Shown piece by piece: positions 63,779-64,000 of a stretch of 64,000 bases of DNA. Position 1 is the stretch's first letter. Each line of letters begins with the position of its first letter. This DNA is from Owenia fusiformis (taxonomy: Eukaryota > Annelida > Polychaeta > Sabellida > Oweniidae), in assembly GCA_903813345.2 (NCBI GenBank), contig CAIIXF020000004.1:15075196-15139195 (forward strand), written 5' to 3'. Made by a program: the position numbers and the translations under genes. The notes under the pieces are model-generated. The model did no database searches. It was not told where the DNA came from and saw only the letters and a program-made list of their open reading frames with translations.

Positions 63779-64000
63779 TTACTCTACATAATCATCACCA
63801 AGTTCCACATATCTCTGGTGTCTTCTTACCCACTCCAAGAAAACTCTATTGAAACCACCAGAGCTCATTTCTGCAAGGGATGACAGAACAGAGCTCTTAA
63901 GTTCCTCATTTGAAGAGAAAGACTGTCCAGCAAGTTTAGCCTTCAGTGCACCATAAAGATAGAAGTCACTAGGGGCCAAATCAGGCGAATATGGAGCTTG
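63779..64000 (-). pseudogene. Mariner transposase C-terminal end, cut by the window edge
   Basis: Antisense reading QAPYSPDLAPSDFYLYGALK, then a helical tail ending GDDYVE and a stop at 63,779-63,781. SPDLAPSDF is the third catalytic Asp region of the mariner (DD34D) transposases. The frame is open to the window edge, so the element continues beyond 64,000 and may be fairly young. Confidence 0.85.

Overview
This is eukaryotic nuclear DNA, most likely from a marine invertebrate. It is AT-rich and intron-dense. It carries GT-AG introns, many degraded DNA transposons, a non-LTR retrotransposon and satellites. A mollusc or other lophotrochozoan is my best guess from the style of the repeats, with low confidence; no marker in the window fixes the species.

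One gene fills almost the whole window on the + strand: the orthologue of centriolin (CNTRL/CEP110), a leucine-rich-repeat plus coiled-coil protein of the centriole appendages and midbody. I placed 44 exons between base 1 and base 63,413. The last 38 (from 11,053 on) are open, agree in phase at every junction and add up to about 2,130 residues. The first six (1-2,199), which encode the LRRs and the start of the coiled coil, hold two in-frame stops and at least three frame breaks. The gene begins upstream of the window.

Three small genes lie antisense inside centriolin introns. The first is a single-exon trypsin-fold peptidase with a C-terminal 7-residue repeat (5,118-6,863). The second is a single-exon ankyrin-repeat protein (8,776-10,176). 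The third is a three-exon secreted Kazal protein (15,258-16,525), which no single long ORF shows; its last expected cysteine codon reads as a stop.

The large introns are transposon graveyards. 13.5-15.2 kb holds a CACTA-like element and 15.4-15.8 kb a MITE. 18.9-25.7 kb holds nested fold-back elements. 26.2-27.8 kb is a hAT-like element of ACGGGAG repeats split by a mariner-type element. 29.4-30.5 kb carries a 162-bp satellite. 41.06-48.65 kb is a Tc1 element interrupted by a Harbinger-like element and by a LINE. 53.5-55.3 kb is an AGGTCA-rich satellite. 57.16-60.04 kb is another fold-back element carrying a fragment of the CACTA-like family. A mariner transposase end closes the window. One centriolin exon has been partly quadruplicated (30,794-31,477).

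All homology calls come from reading motifs and recalled family features; no database search was run.
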